From Deltaproteobacteria bacterium (GTDB lineage Bacteria; Desulfobacterota; Syntrophobacteria; Syntrophobacterales; Syntrophobacteraceae): a stretch of DNA of 64,000 nt. A program made the position numbers and the translations under genes. Positions 38,673-48,314 of this stretch are shown here, one piece after another (within the stretch, counting starts at the first letter, position 1; the number at the start of each line of letters is the position of its first letter). Under the pieces are notes generated by a model. It saw only the letters and a program-made list of their open reading frames with translations. It did not search any database and was not told the DNA's origin. The stretch lies in NCBI GenBank assembly GCA_021780695.1, contig JAJXYD010000044.1, positions 62,001-126,000 of the forward strand, in the 5' to 3' direction.

Positions 38673-38942
38673 GTGGTAATGACCCCAGAAAAGAAAAAGG
38701 AAATCATTGATGGTTTTAGAGTTCACCCCACTGATACGGGGTCTCCGGAAGTCCAGATTGCTCTTCTCAGTGAAAGAATCTCTTACCTGACAGAGCATTT
38801 CAAGACGCACCAGAAAGACCATCATTCGCGCCGGGGGCTTTTGAAACTGGTTGGACAGCGCAGACAACTGCTAAATTATCTGAAGCGTAAAAACGTGGAT
38901 CGCTACAATACCGTCATTGAGCGCCTTGGATTGCGCCGGTAG
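38673..38942 (+). CDS. rpsO: 30S ribosomal protein S15
   Basis: S15 binds the 16S rRNA central domain. The 89-residue product has [38 protein letters not shown] and LLNYLKRK, all typical. AAGGAGG at 38657-38663 is 9 bases before a GTG start at 38673; an ATG two codons later is spaced too far. The rpsO-pnp order is nearly universal in proteobacteria. Confidence 0.98.
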   Translation: MVMTPEKKKEIIDGFRVHPTDTGSPEVQIALLSERISYLTEHFKTHQKDHHSRRGLLKLVGQRRQLLNYLKRKNVDRYNTVIERLGLRR

Positions 38943-38994
38943 CCGCCTAGCCTTTTGCGCTGTGCGGATATCTTCCCAAATTAGAGGAAAATAG

Positions 38995-41094
38995 ATGAAA
39001 CATACAGTAGAAGTTCAGGTTGGCGGGCGACCTCTCAGGATCGAAACCGGGGAAGTGGCCAGACAGGCCGGCGGCTCGGTCGTAATGAGTTATGGCGATA
39101 CGGTCGTACTTGTCACCGCGACAAAGGAGGACCGGGTAAGGGAAGGGATCGATTTTCTGCCCCTCTCCGTCGATTACCAGGAGATGAGCTATGCGGCCGG
39201 ACGTATCCCGGGTGGTTTTTTCCGCAGGGAAATCGGACGTCCCAGTGAAAAGGAGACCTTGACCTCTCGCCTGATCGATCGGCCTATTCGGCCCCTTTTC
39301 GCTAAAAAATGGGCCTTTGAAACTCAGGTAATCGCCACCGTTATGTCGGTGGATATGCAAAATGAACCTGATGTTGTTGCCCTTACTGGCGCCTCCGCTG
39401 CCTTGCATATCTCCTCCATTCCCTTCGGGGGCCCCGTTGCCGCGGTGCGTGTGGGCAGAGTTAACGGCGAATTCGTCATTAATCCCTCCGCGGCCGTGCT
39501 CGCGCAAAGCGACATGAATATCGTTGTGGCCGGTACCAAAGAAGCGGTCGTTATGGTTGAGGGCGGAGCCGATTTTGTGCCCGAAGATGACATCGCCGAT
39601 GCGATTATGTGCGCTCATGAGGCCATACTTCCCATAATCGAGGCCCAAAATGAGCTCCAGAGGCTGGTGGCCAAGGAAAAGGAACCCGTGCCTGAAGCGG
39701 GTGGGGATCAAGCCCTCAAGGATAGAGTTTTTGAAGTGGCGCAGGCCGAGATGGGCGAGGTCATGACCACTGCCGATAAGCTCGTTAGGCGCGATCGTAA
39801 AAGGGCTCTAAAAACTCGGGTAAGGCAGGAACTGGCCTCGGAATATGAAGGCAGGGAAAAAGAAATCGACGCCGCCCTCGAAGAGCTCGAAAAGAAAATC
39901 GTCCGCACCATGATGGTAAAGGATAGGCGAAGGATCGACGGACGCGCCTTCGACGAGGTGAGACCCATTTCGATCCAAGTGGGTAAGCTGCCAAGAACCC
40001 ACGGTTCCGCCCTGTTCACTCGGGGAGAAACTCAGGTCATCGCCATTGTGACTCTGGGCTCGTCTTCCGATGAGCAAAAGATCGAGGCCCTGGCCGGTGA
40101 AACCTTCAAATCCTTTATGCTTCATTACAATTTCCCGCCCTTTTCCGTCGGTGAGGTAAAACCGCTAAGAGGCCCGGGGCGCAGGGAAATCGGCCATGGG
40201 GCTCTTGCCGAAAGGGCCGTTAAGCCGTCTTTACCTAAAAACGGCGAATTCCCCTATACCATCCGCGTTGTCTCGGAAGTCCTCGAATCCAACGGGTCGA
40301 GCTCCATGGCGACCGTGTGCGGGTCTTCCCTGGCTTTGATGGATGCCGGAGTTCCGGTTAGCGGCCCGGTTGCGGGTATCGCCATGGGACTCGTTAAGGA
40401 AGGCGATCAGTTTATAGTTCTTACCGATATCCTGGGCGATGAAGATCATCTAGGAGACATGGATTTCAAAGTCACCGGTAACGAACGCGGTATTACCGCC
40501 TTCCAAATGGACGTTAAAATTTCAGGGATTAACAGGGAAATTTTGAAAAAAGCCCTCGATCAGGCCCGTAGCGGTCGCCTGCACATCCTGGAAAAAATGA
40601 AAAACGGCATAGAATTGCCCAGGGTTCAACTTTCTCCCTATGCTCCAAGAGTGATTACCATTCAGATTAATCCGGATAAAATCCGTGATGTTATCGGTCC
40701 GGGAGGAAAGGTGATCCGCAGCATTGTCGCTGAAACCGGGGCTAAAATCGACATTGACGACAGTGGTCGAGTCGTTGTAATGAGCCCTGATGCAGAGGCG
40801 TGCGATAAAGCTATCGAGAAAATCAGGGGGATTACCGAGGAACCCGAAATCGGCCGGCTCTACATGGCCAAAATTGTCCGGGTTACCGATTTCGGTGCAT
40901 TTGCCGAAATTTTGCCAAACACCGAAGGCCTGATTCATATCTCGCAACTCGAACACAAGCGGGTTCGTAAAGTTACCGACGTGGTAAACGAAGGTGATGA
41001 GGTTATGGTTAAGGTGATCGATATAGACAAGGACGGCCGTATCAGGCTTAGCCGAAAAGCCGCCCTGCCCCCGGAGCAAAAGGAATCCGAGTGA
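38995..41094 (+). CDS. pnp: Polyribonucleotide nucleotidyltransferase (PNPase)
   Basis: PNPase is the phosphorolytic 3'-5' exoribonuclease of the degradosome. The 699 residues contain the two RNase PH cores (with [13 protein letters not shown] and [20 protein letters not shown]), a KH domain with [13 protein letters not shown], and an S1 domain with [25 protein letters not shown]. Length is normal. It follows rpsO by 52 bp. Confidence 0.98.
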   Translation: MKHTVEVQVGGRPLRIETGEVARQAGGSVVMSYGDTVVLVTATKEDRVREGIDFLPLSVDYQEMSYAAGRIPGGFFRREIGRPSEKETLTSRLIDRPIRPLFAKKWAFETQVIATVMSVDMQNEPDVVALTGASAALHISSIPFGGPVAAVRVGRVNGEFVINPSAAVLAQSDMNIVVAGTKEAVVMVEGGADFVPEDDIADAIMCAHEAILPIIEAQNELQRLVAKEKEPVPEAGGDQALKDRVFEVAQAEMGEVMTTADKLVRRDRKRALKTRVRQELASEYEGREKEIDAALEELEKKIVRTMMVKDRRRIDGRAFDEVRPISIQVGKLPRTHGSALFTRGETQVIAIVTLGSSSDEQKIEALAGETFKSFMLHYNFPPFSVGEVKPLRGPGRREIGHGALAERAVKPSLPKNGEFPYTIRVVSEVLESNGSSSMATVCGSSLALMDAGVPVSGPVAGIAMGLVKEGDQFIVLTDILGDEDHLGDMDFKVTGNERGITAFQMDVKISGINREILKKALDQARSGRLHILEKMKNGIELPRVQLSPYAPRVITIQINPDKIRDVIGPGGKVIRSIVAETGAKIDIDDSGRVVVMSPDAEACDKAIEKIRGITEEPEIGRLYMAKIVRVTDFGAFAEILPNTEGLIHISQLEHKRVRKVTDVVNEGDEVMVKVIDIDKDGRIRLSRKAALPPEQKESE

Positions 41095-41472
41095 TTTCCA
41101 ACCTGTTTTTGGGATTTTGCCAATAGCCCTTTTGCTTCCCCCGGAGTCTTTCGCCTGTCTGTCCGTTACACGGGGGAGGCTAGGGCGGGTACGGGTTTGA
41201 TGCAGTTGTGGCGGGGAAGCCCGGTCTTGATCCAAAAAGATCGGGTGTTCCACCCCCTGCCCCCGACTGCGGGGCGGGCTCTTTCTCCCCCCCGCTCTTT
41301 GTCTAAACTCGGGGATCGGCGGGAAAAGCGCTGCCCTCTTGTAGCCTTACCCCTTTAACCGGCTAAAAACGTTCCTTTCTGTTTTTTTACTCCTATATCC
41401 TTTTATTGAAAGCTATCTTGACTGAAAACAGGCAGTCTGGCAAAATTCTGCGGTCTCGCAAAAGGGGGAAAA
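41095..41472 (+). other. Intergenic region after pnp with two GC-rich hairpins
   Basis: GCTTCCCCCG (41134-41143) pairs with CGGGGGAGGC (41171-41180) over a 27-base loop, and CCTGCCCC pairs with GGGGCGGG (41256-41278) over 7 bases. Both could end or stabilise pnp transcripts; neither has a T-run. The rest of this 378-bp stretch shows nothing recognisable apart from the ribosome site of the next gene. Confidence 0.4.
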
Positions 41473-42735
41473 TTGTACCAAAAAACGGTCCTCGGCAATG
41501 GTATAAGGGTTGTAACGGAAAAAATTCCCTTTGCTTATTCGGTTTCTACCGGAATATGGGTTAATACCGGCTCCCGAGATGAAAGACCCCATGAACGGGG
41601 TATGTCTCATTTTATCGAACATATGCTCTTTAAGGGTACAAAACGCCGTAGCGCCCTGGATATCGCAAAAGAATTCGATTCCGTGGGCGGCTTCGCCAAT
41701 GCCTTTACTTCCAAGGAGCATATCTGCTTCCATGCCAAGGTGCTTGCCGCGCATCTGCCGCTTTTGACCGACCTTCTTACTGACCTCTTCCTGGAATCTA
41801 CCTTCGACCCGGCCGAAATCGAACGCGAACAAAGCGTAATCGTTCAGGAAATTCGAATGGTTGAAGACACCCCCGATGAATTTATCCACGTCCTCTTCCA
41901 GGAAGAGTTTTGGAAGGAAAACCCCCTTGGTCTTCCGATCTATGGGTCGGTTGAAACCGTGGAAAATGCCGATAGACAGCAGATGCTCGACTTTATAGCG
42001 GCCATGTTCGACCCTTCAAAAATCGTCATATCCGCCGCCGGAAATCTCGAACATCAACAGTTCCTGGACCTTATAGCCCCGGCGATGGAAAAACTGCCCG
42101 CCTCCAACATGGTTGTCCAACGTAAGGCCCCTGATTCCCATTTTTTCTGCCGCGCCTTGAAAAAAGACCTCGAACAGGTCCATATACTCATGGGGATGCA
42201 CGGTACATCCCAAAAGGATGAACTGCGCTTTGCCTCCCATCTTCTAAACGTTATTCTGGGTAGCAGTATGAGCAGCCGTCTTTTTCAAGAAATCCGGGAA
42301 AAACGCGGTCTTGCCTATTCAGTCTACTCCTTTTCCCATAGCCATGAAGATTGCGGTATGACCGGCATCTACGCCGGAGTCTCCCCGCAAAACGTCCGGG
42401 AAGTCCTCTTGCTCGTTAACCGGGAACTCTCCAAACTCCTGCGTGAACCCATTTCCGAAAGCGAACTGAGTTCTGCCCGCGAATACGTCAAAGGCAATAT
42501 GTACATTAATTCCGAAAGTAACGATTACCGGATGAACCGGCTTGCCAAAAACGAATATTTGTTCGGCGACTACATCGCCTTCGAAGAAGTCGAAAAGAAA
42601 ATCAACGCGGTTACCTCTGAAGACTTGCGAGCCTGGTTTAAAGACGTCTACAGCCCCGAAAAGGTGGCCGTTATGCTCTACGGCCCCGTAGACGAGCGGT
42701 GGGAAGACCCCAAAGCCTTTTTGCAGGTGGGTTGA
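41473..42735 (+). CDS. M16 family zinc peptidase
   Basis: The 420-residue protein is a pitrilysin/processing-peptidase-like M16B protein. The inverted zinc motif H-x-x-E-H is present as HFIEH, with the downstream glutamate in EREQSVIVQEI. The C-terminal inactive-type domain with R-EKRGLAYSVYSF follows. There is no signal peptide, so it is probably cytoplasmic. The start is TTG at 41473 after AAAGGGGG, giving the familiar MYQKTVLGNGIRVVTE. M16 peptidases commonly follow pnp in deltaproteobacteria and Gram-positives. Confidence 0.93.
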   Translation: MYQKTVLGNGIRVVTEKIPFAYSVSTGIWVNTGSRDERPHERGMSHFIEHMLFKGTKRRSALDIAKEFDSVGGFANAFTSKEHICFHAKVLAAHLPLLTDLLTDLFLESTFDPAEIEREQSVIVQEIRMVEDTPDEFIHVLFQEEFWKENPLGLPIYGSVETVENADRQQMLDFIAAMFDPSKIVISAAGNLEHQQFLDLIAPAMEKLPASNMVVQRKAPDSHFFCRALKKDLEQVHILMGMHGTSQKDELRFASHLLNVILGSSMSSRLFQEIREKRGLAYSVYSFSHSHEDCGMTGIYAGVSPQNVREVLLLVNRELSKLLREPISESELSSAREYVKGNMYINSESNDYRMNRLAKNEYLFGDYIAFEEVEKKINAVTSEDLRAWFKDVYSPEKVAVMLYGPVDERWEDPKAFLQVG

Positions 42736-42752
42736 TCGAGGATTCTAATCTT

Positions 42753-43532
42753 ATGTCTCTTTTTTTTCAGGTGCTCGCAAGCGGTTCCAAGGGTAACTCC
42801 ATCCTGGTTAGCAGCTCAAAGACCCGCGTGCTTGTCGATGCCGGACTCTCGTGCAAGGAACTCGTCGCTCGCCTGGCAAAAACCCCTGTTGAGGCCTCGC
42901 GACTAAATGCCCTCCTGATCACCCATGAACACTCCGACCATGTAAACGGCGCCGGTACACTGTCCAGAAGATTCGATCTGCCCGTCTACATGACAAGGGG
43001 TACTCTCGATAACCTGAACCCAAAAATCGCACTAAACGGCGTAACGGTCTTTGAGACCGGAAAAACTTTCGAAATCGGCGATCTCAAAATTATGCCCTTT
43101 GCTATTTCCCACGATGCAGCCGAACCAACGGGCTTTATTATCGAAAACGAGGGGCAGCGCCTGGGCATATGCACGGATCTTGGAGTTGCTACAAACCTCG
43201 TAAAACTAAGGCTAAAGGATTGCCACGCCCTGGTGCTCGAAGCCAACCACGACGTCGATAAACTCCTTAACGGCCCCTATCCCTGGGTGTTGAAACAGCG
43301 CATAAAAAGCCCCCACGGCCACTTATCGAACGAAGAAGCATGCGAACTCCTGGAAGCCGTTCATCACGACGAACTCCAGTGCGTGGTATTCGCCCACCTT
43401 AGCGAAACAAACAATCATCCCAAGCTGGTCCAGGAAAGCTTTAAACGGTTGCGCAGCCGCCCCTGCTGGGAAAAGGTTCGTTTCGAACTTGGCAAACAAG
43501 ACGATCTCGCGCCAGGAATAGAAGTCAAATAG
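42753..43532 (+). CDS. Metallo-beta-lactamase-fold protein (YycJ/WalJ-like)
   Basis: A 259-residue MBL-fold hydrolase with the motif HEHSDH, an LASGSKGNSILV start, the GICTDLG strand and the PHGHLSNEEA segment, which point to the YycJ/VicX group of putative 5' exonucleases. The ATG at 42753 gives the canonical start; a longer frame overlaps the M16 gene. It ends the long plus-strand operon. Confidence 0.88.
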   Translation: MSLFFQVLASGSKGNSILVSSSKTRVLVDAGLSCKELVARLAKTPVEASRLNALLITHEHSDHVNGAGTLSRRFDLPVYMTRGTLDNLNPKIALNGVTVFETGKTFEIGDLKIMPFAISHDAAEPTGFIIENEGQRLGICTDLGVATNLVKLRLKDCHALVLEANHDVDKLLNGPYPWVLKQRIKSPHGHLSNEEACELLEAVHHDELQCVVFAHLSETNNHPKLVQESFKRLRSRPCWEKVRFELGKQDDLAPGIEVK

Positions 43533-43613
43533 GGGGCTAAAGACTCACCTCCTCCCGCAAAAGTCCGTCATGGCTCAAGCCGCCGGCGCGACCTCCGTTT
43601 AATCAATAAAATC

Positions 43614-44168
43614 TTACCCGAAGAGGTTGTCTATTACCTGCTCGACTTTTGTCACATCAGCATAAACGCCCTCCAGGCCAGCCATGGAGACCGCGTGCAC
43701 ATAATCGGCCGGCAGTTCCCTGCCTTCGAAAGCGAGGCTTCGCGTCGCGCAACCGTCATGGGCCACGACGCAGTGATAACCAAAATCAAAGGCCGCCCTC
43801 GTGGTTGAGTTGACGCACATATGGGACATCATTCCACTTATGGCGATCCTCTTTATGCCGTGTTTTTCAAGAATATTCCTTAACTCGGTTTCCCTGAAAC
43901 TGTTTGGAAAGTTCTTCTGAATAACGGTTTCCATCTCAAGCGGCCCAACGCTTTCGTGAATGTTAACGCCGTCTGTGCCGGGCAGAAAAAACGTAGCGCC
44001 CTGGCGATTTGATATGTGTTGAACGTGAATTACCGGCAGCTTCCGCTCTCTGAAATCTGCAAGCAGAAGACCGGCAGCTTTGGCCGCTTCATTAGCCCCG
44101 CTAAGTTCAAAACGCCCTCCCGGGAAATAATCATTTTGTATGTCGATAAGAAGTAAAGCGGTTTTCAT
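43614..44168 (-). CDS. Isochorismatase-family cysteine hydrolase
   Basis: A 184-residue hydrolase with the catalytic triad elements: aspartate in LLIDIQNDYFPGG (D9), lysine in VIQKNFPNSF and cysteine in MMSHMCVNSTTRAAFDFGY. The family includes nicotinamidases and isochorismatases; the substrate here is unknown. Its start lies 38 bp inside the end of the GNAT gene on the same strand, so they are cotranscribed. A DJ-1/AraC regulator is divergent. Confidence 0.87.
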   Translation of the reverse strand: MKTALLLIDIQNDYFPGGRFELSGANEAAKAAGLLLADFRERKLPVIHVQHISNRQGATFFLPGTDGVNIHESVGPLEMETVIQKNFPNSFRETELRNILEKHGIKRIAISGMMSHMCVNSTTRAAFDFGYHCVVAHDGCATRSLAFEGRELPADYVHAVSMAGLEGVYADVTKVEQVIDNLFG

Positions 44169-44676
44169 TGGTCTGCTCCTCGTCTCTAAGGACTTTAAAT
44201 TCCTGTTTGTGGGTGTCCATCTTAAAAAATTCGACCGGAACGGTTTGGATTAAAAGCGTGCATTCGCCCCGATTTCTAAAGCCCAGTCTTTCGTAGAGCG
44301 CCATAGCGGAGAAGTTGTTTTTTCTAACTACGAGCCGGATTGTGTCCAGTCCCAGTTCAAGAAAACCGGTCTCCATTACGGCCGTCATTATCCGGAGTCC
44401 AAACCCCCTCCGTGTCTTTGCGGGGTGAATCGCTATACGTACTTCAGCATCTTTGAGGCCTCCCATAATCAGCAAAACAATGCCGACGATTTCATCGCCG
44501 TCTTCTGCCGTGAAGCACAGGGAGCCTGGCCTGTTGTAATACTCGCGAAGCCATCCGTTCTGTCTTAAAGCATAATCCATTTGCGCATGATCGCCCTCGT
44601 AGGGAGGCCAACAATTGACCTCTAATAGATCTTCGTCTCTCATGGACCGCAGCGACACCCCGGATATGTCCATCAT
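44131..44676 (-). CDS. GNAT-family N-acetyltransferase
   Basis: A 181-residue GNAT protein. The acetyl-CoA-binding segment is V-R-IAIHPAKTRRGFGLRIM (motif A with RRGFG, about 82-95) and the C-terminal YERLGFRNRGE is typical. The acceptor is unknown. It precedes and overlaps the isochorismatase-like gene. Confidence 0.85.
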   Translation of the reverse strand: MMDISGVSLRSMRDEDLLEVNCWPPYEGDHAQMDYALRQNGWLREYYNRPGSLCFTAEDGDEIVGIVLLIMGGLKDAEVRIAIHPAKTRRGFGLRIMTAVMETGFLELGLDTIRLVVRKNNFSAMALYERLGFRNRGECTLLIQTVPVEFFKMDTHKQEFKVLRDEEQTNENRFTSYRHTK

Positions 44677-44776
44677 TTCCTCTTCATTTAAATAATCATG
44701 TTAATCCCAGCTGGATCGAAAACTTCAAGCTCAGGGCTAAAATCGTACAGGCAGGTGTTTTGTAACATTGCAACGG

Positions 44777-44794
44777 TTTGTCTGGAATGACAAA
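44777..44794. promoter_or_regulatory. TTTGTC/GACAAA dyad in the divergent promoter region
   Basis: A 6-bp inverted repeat, TTTGTC and GACAAA separated by TGGAAT, lies between the divergent GNAT-hydrolase operon and the DJ-1/AraC regulator. It is a candidate operator for that regulator; TGTC...GACA-like half-sites are known for some AraC regulators with DJ-1 domains, from memory. Confidence 0.3.
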
Positions 44795-44889
44795 ATAACC
44801 ACTATTTCAGCCATAATGGGGTTGCCGCTTTCCAAATTTTCTTGTTATCTTTTGGAAGAATCTTAAAAACCCACAACTGGAACAGGCCA

Positions 44890-45936
44890 TTGAACTTTGA
44901 ATCAAATCACACAGCCGTGAAGAACCAAACCCGTTGCGGAGTCCGGCGTATAGCGCTTCTTGCCGTTCCACCGGCGATGGAGTTAGACATAGCCGGGCCT
45001 ATGGCGGTCTTCGACGCCGTAAAGCGCTTGTACGGCGCATCTTCCTCCGCCCCTTATGAAACCGAACTTGTAACTACGACTGAGCAATTGAAAGTTGTCG
45101 GGGTAACCGGCCTTTCCCTCGTGGCTGACAAACATTACCGGGATGTCCGGCGCGAGGTGGATACGCTCCTTGTTGTCGGCGGAACGGGAGCGCGCACGGC
45201 AACCGATCCTAAGCTAATCGCGTGGCTGCAAAAGATGGCGGTTAAAGTTCGCCGTCTTGGTTCGGTTTGCACCGGGGCGTTTTTACTGGCCCAAGCGGGG
45301 TTGCTTGACGGCAGAAGCGCTACAACTCATTGGGCCTACGCTCGCGAGCTTGCCTCAAGATATCCAGGGGTTAGCGTTGATTCCAACCCAATTTGGATCA
45401 GGGATGGAAACGTCTACACTTCAGCAGGGGTGACAACGGGGATGGACCTTGCCCTTGCATTTGTCGAACAGGATCATGGAAGTGACGCAGCCCTCGCGGT
45501 AGCGCGAGAACTCGTGCTTTTTCTGAGGCGCCCCGGATGGCAGGCGCAGTTTAGCGTTTCGCTATCCACCCAGGTTGTCCGCAACAAATCGTTGTTTGAC
45601 CTTCAGGTTTGGATGTCTGAAAATCTGGACAGGGAACTCTCGGTTGAGACTTTGGCCGAGCGCGCGGCGATGAGTTCTCGCAATTTCGCGCGTTCATTCG
45701 TTAGGGAGGTGGGCATAACTCCGGCCCGCTACGTTGAGCAATTGCGTCTTGAAGCCGCCAGGCGCCGCCTTGAACAAACACGGATGAGCCTTGAAGAGGT
45801 GGCCTCGGCCTGCGGTTTTGGGAGCGCCGAAACTATGAGCAGGGCCTTTCTCCGTTGTTTGGGGACAACCCCGGCCCGCTACCGCGGCCTTTTTGGATAT
45901 TCAACGGCGCGCAAATCCGCTGCTTCGGCCAAATAG
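44890..45936 (+). CDS. GlxA/FtrA-type regulator: DJ-1/PfpI domain plus AraC DNA-binding domain
   Basis: The protein joins an N-terminal class I amidotransferase-like (DJ-1/PfpI) ligand domain (RRIALLAVPPAMELDIAGP, and the elbow VCTGAFLLAQAGLLDG) with a C-terminal AraC double helix-turn-helix (LSVETLAERAAMSSRNFARSF, then LEEVASACGFGSAETMSRAF). Start is uncertain: TTG 44890 and TTG 44842 are both in frame and neither has a strong ribosome site; the shared domain begins soon after. It is divergent from the hydrolase-GNAT pair and probably controls it. Confidence 0.88.
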   Translation: MNFESNHTAVKNQTRCGVRRIALLAVPPAMELDIAGPMAVFDAVKRLYGASSSAPYETELVTTTEQLKVVGVTGLSLVADKHYRDVRREVDTLLVVGGTGARTATDPKLIAWLQKMAVKVRRLGSVCTGAFLLAQAGLLDGRSATTHWAYARELASRYPGVSVDSNPIWIRDGNVYTSAGVTTGMDLALAFVEQDHGSDAALAVARELVLFLRRPGWQAQFSVSLSTQVVRNKSLFDLQVWMSENLDRELSVETLAERAAMSSRNFARSFVREVGITPARYVEQLRLEAARRRLEQTRMSLEEVASACGFGSAETMSRAFLRCLGTTPARYRGLFGYSTARKSAASAK

Positions 45937-46085
45937 AAGCTCTGCGCCCGCAGACTCTCTACTGGAGATTATAAAACCGTCGGGAACCAACGGGGCCGAC
46001 CGGAATAGGAGAGGCGACCGCAGACCGTGCGTTTGACGCTAGCTTACGTGGATAAAGAGATGCAGGTTTTCCGGGGCCGGAGGCT

Positions 46086-46114
46086 AAAAAGAGCCGGCAG
46101 AAACTCTCCGGCCC
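46086..46114 (-). terminator. Intrinsic terminator of the cold-shock gene
   Basis: On the minus strand GGGCCGG pairs with CCGGCTC (one G-T pair) around a 10-base loop, then TCTTTTT follows. It lies about 60 bp downstream of the csp stop codon. Confidence 0.7.
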
Positions 46115-46172
46115 TCCCGCCATTAAAAAGTCAACCGGGATCCCTTCCGGCCGCCCGGGCAGTGAAACTGGG

Positions 46173-46376
46173 TTAGACAAGCTTTTTGACGTTAACCGCC
46201 TGCGGACCCTTTGGCCCACGTTCCACTTCAAAACTCACCCGGTCTCCCTCACTCAAAGAGCGAAACCCATCGGAGGCAATGGCGCTGTAGTGGACGAAAA
46301 CGTCTCCCTGATCCTTGGTTTCAATGAAACCGTAGCCCTTTTTGTCGTTGAACCATTTCACGCGGCCTTCCGACAT
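46173..46376 (-). CDS. Cold-shock domain protein (CspA family)
   Basis: A 67-residue single cold-shock domain that binds single-stranded RNA or DNA. RNP1 is KGYGFIE and RNP2 is DVFVHYSAI, with the start [11 protein letters not shown]. It is monocistronic, with its own terminator and a -35/-10 pair about 140 bp upstream, leaving a leader of about 130 nt, as in cold-inducible csp genes. Whether this copy is cold-induced is not known. Confidence 0.95.
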   Translation of the reverse strand: MSEGRVKWFNDKKGYGFIETKDQGDVFVHYSAIASDGFRSLSEGDRVSFEVERGPKGPQAVNVKKLV

Positions 46377-46881
46377 CTCTCATGTTCCTTTCTGTCTCTA
46401 ATGCTGTTTTCCATTGCTTGAGGTTTCGCCTCTTCTAACTACACCCGCAAAACCCAACCCTTGTGCCGAGTCCTACCCACCAATCCCCGGCTATGCACAT
46501 GCCCTAGCCTAGGTTCCTATAGTAGCACTTTGAAAATGTCAAGTGTTTAATGGCTAAATCTTTTCTCCACTTGTCTGCATAAATTCCTGGGAAAATACTG
46601 GGATTTAGTCTTTTCTCTTAGGCCTTCTACTGTAGCTAAAACTCTGCCCACAAAATAAGTCGGGCTTACTCCTTTTTACCCGTTGGCCAGACCCTAAAAT
46701 AGCAGCCTCCACCCCTTTGTTTTTCCTTCCGCTTCTCTATGTCGGTGGTGAAGACAAAAAATCAGCCTGGAAACAAATCTAGCACTGCCCGGGGAGGTAG
46801 TGGGGCGAACTGGAATTTTTTTGTGCCCGTAAAGATCTTTTATAGGCTTTTGTCCTTAGAACCCGATAGGGCAAAGAAACT
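46377..46881. other. Intergenic region with csp leader and promoter
   Basis: About 505 bp between csp and the epimerase gene, both on the minus strand. The csp leader takes up the left 130 bp. The remaining 340 bp shows no gene, repeat or terminator that I can support. Confidence 0.45.
46516..46542 (-). promoter_or_regulatory. Candidate promoter of the cold-shock gene
   Basis: A perfect TTGACA (46542-46537) is followed after 15 bp by TATAGG (46521-46516). The spacer is shorter than optimal. The predicted start leaves a long 5' leader before csp. Confidence 0.4.
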
Positions 46882-47790
46882 CTAGCCTATTAGATCGGCA
46901 AGGGCCGTAGCCAAGGTGGGAAATTGAAAGGAAAAGCCGTTTTGGCTAAGCTTTGTGGGTACTACCCTCTGACCCATTACCAAAACGTTTGAAAATTCGC
47001 CTAAAAGCGTTCTTAAAACAAAGGCGGGCACCCCGGGCAGCACGATCGGCCGGCCAAGGGCCTTTGAAAGAGCCTCGGCGAATTCACGGTTTCTTGCCGG
47101 GTTGGGTGAAACGCAGTTTATCGGCCCGCTAATCGAGTCGTTGTTTAAAAGGAAGGTAAAAATGCTAAAGAGGTCTCTAAGGTGTATCCAGGACATCCAT
47201 TGCCTGCCGCTGCCAAGGGAGCTTCCAAGCATCCGGCGGAAAGCGGGAAGCATCGTCTCAAGAGCTCCTCCGTCCTTTCCAAGTACAATGCCGAACCTGC
47301 ACTGCGAAACGCGCATGCCCGCCTGCTCGCCCCTTTTGGCCTCCGCTTCCCATTTGACGCACACCTCGGACATGAATTCGGCCCCCGGCCGTGCGTCCTC
47401 GCTAAGCTCTTCGTCGTCTAGCCGGCTCCCATAATAGCCTATGGCCGAAGCGCTTAGCAAAGTCTTGCAATTTCCCTCGCGGTTAAGCCCATCGACGAGG
47501 TTGCGGGTCGAAAGGATGCGGCTCTGAAGAATCTCCTCTCGAGCGGCTTTGGTCCAGACGCTAAAGATGGAGCTGCCCGCAAGGTTAATTGCCGCCTCGC
47601 ACTTAGCCGCCTCATCCTGCCATTTGCCGGGCTTTCGGGGATCTCCTTCCACGATTTGTGCCCAGGGAACCGACTCCTTGGCCTTTCGGAGCGAACGAGA
47701 AACTATCAAAACCTCTTCGCCCGCCTGCGAAAGTTCGCGGGTTATATATCTTCCAACAAAGCCCGTTGCTCCGGTTACGAATATCTTCAT
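46882..47790 (-). CDS. TIGR01777-family NAD-dependent epimerase/dehydratase-like protein
   Basis: A 302-residue atypical short-chain dehydrogenase of the YfcH/SDR39U1 type. It has the N-terminal TGATGFVGRYI nucleotide motif, NLAGSSI, SASAIGYYG with the catalytic tyrosine context, and the C-terminal segment VLVMGQRVVPTKLSQNGFSFQFP that defines the family. Substrate unknown. It follows mlaD by 36 bp on the same strand and may be carried on the mla transcript. Confidence 0.9.
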   Translation of the reverse strand: MKIFVTGATGFVGRYITRELSQAGEEVLIVSRSLRKAKESVPWAQIVEGDPRKPGKWQDEAAKCEAAINLAGSSIFSVWTKAAREEILQSRILSTRNLVDGLNREGNCKTLLSASAIGYYGSRLDDEELSEDARPGAEFMSEVCVKWEAEAKRGEQAGMRVSQCRFGIVLGKDGGALETMLPAFRRMLGSSLGSGRQWMSWIHLRDLFSIFTFLLNNDSISGPINCVSPNPARNREFAEALSKALGRPIVLPGVPAFVLRTLLGEFSNVLVMGQRVVPTKLSQNGFSFQFPTLATALADLIG

Positions 47791-47826
47791 CCCCTTTGCC
47801 CCTCTTTGTCGATGTCCCTGCGCTCC

Positions 47827-48291
47827 CTACCTGTTCGACTTCTTGCCCCCTACCGAACCGAAGATATACTTGGATATCAGGGATTCGATGTCTATTGGCG
47901 GTTCGGTCTCCATGATGGTGCCTCCGTTTTTAAGATAAGTATCCGAGGCCCCCGGTGTTATGGAAACATATTTATCCCCGATGATGCCCATTGTCTTGAC
48001 GCTGGCGATGGAGTCGTCTTCGAGCTTTACCTTTTTGTTGATGTCCATGAAAACTTCTGCTCGGTCGTCTTTTAGGCGGATCTCTTTTACCTCGCCTATG
48101 CCCACTCCGGCCATCATCACCTGAGAGCGGTTTTTAAGGCCCGAGACCGTGGAAAATACGGCCTTTACCGTATAGAAGTGATTTCCGAAGTTGAAGTTGC
48201 CAAGTGTAAAGGAAAGATACCCAAGGCAAGACAGACAAATTATAATGAAAAGACCAACGCCGAACTCCAATCCTTTTCGTTCCGGTCCCAT
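47827..48291 (-). CDS. mlaD: MlaD-like periplasmic lipid-binding (MCE) protein
   Basis: MlaD forms a membrane-anchored hexameric ring that carries phospholipids between inner and outer membrane. The 154-residue product has one N-terminal membrane helix (GVGLFIIICLSCLGYLSF) and one MCE domain with VSGLKNRSQVMMAGVGIGEVKEI and the GDKYVSITPG strand. It lies downstream of mlaE and mlaF. Confidence 0.94.
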   Translation of the reverse strand: MGPERKGLEFGVGLFIIICLSCLGYLSFTLGNFNFGNHFYTVKAVFSTVSGLKNRSQVMMAGVGIGEVKEIRLKDDRAEVFMDINKKVKLEDDSIASVKTMGIIGDKYVSITPGASDTYLKNGGTIMETEPPIDIESLISKYIFGSVGGKKSNR

Positions 48292-48314
48292 TTTGAAATT
48301 TCCTCATTTCTTGG

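Noticed and set aside
41256..41278. Intrinsic terminator for pnp
   Set aside because: The stem is good but a T-run is missing; kept only as a hairpin within the intergenic description.
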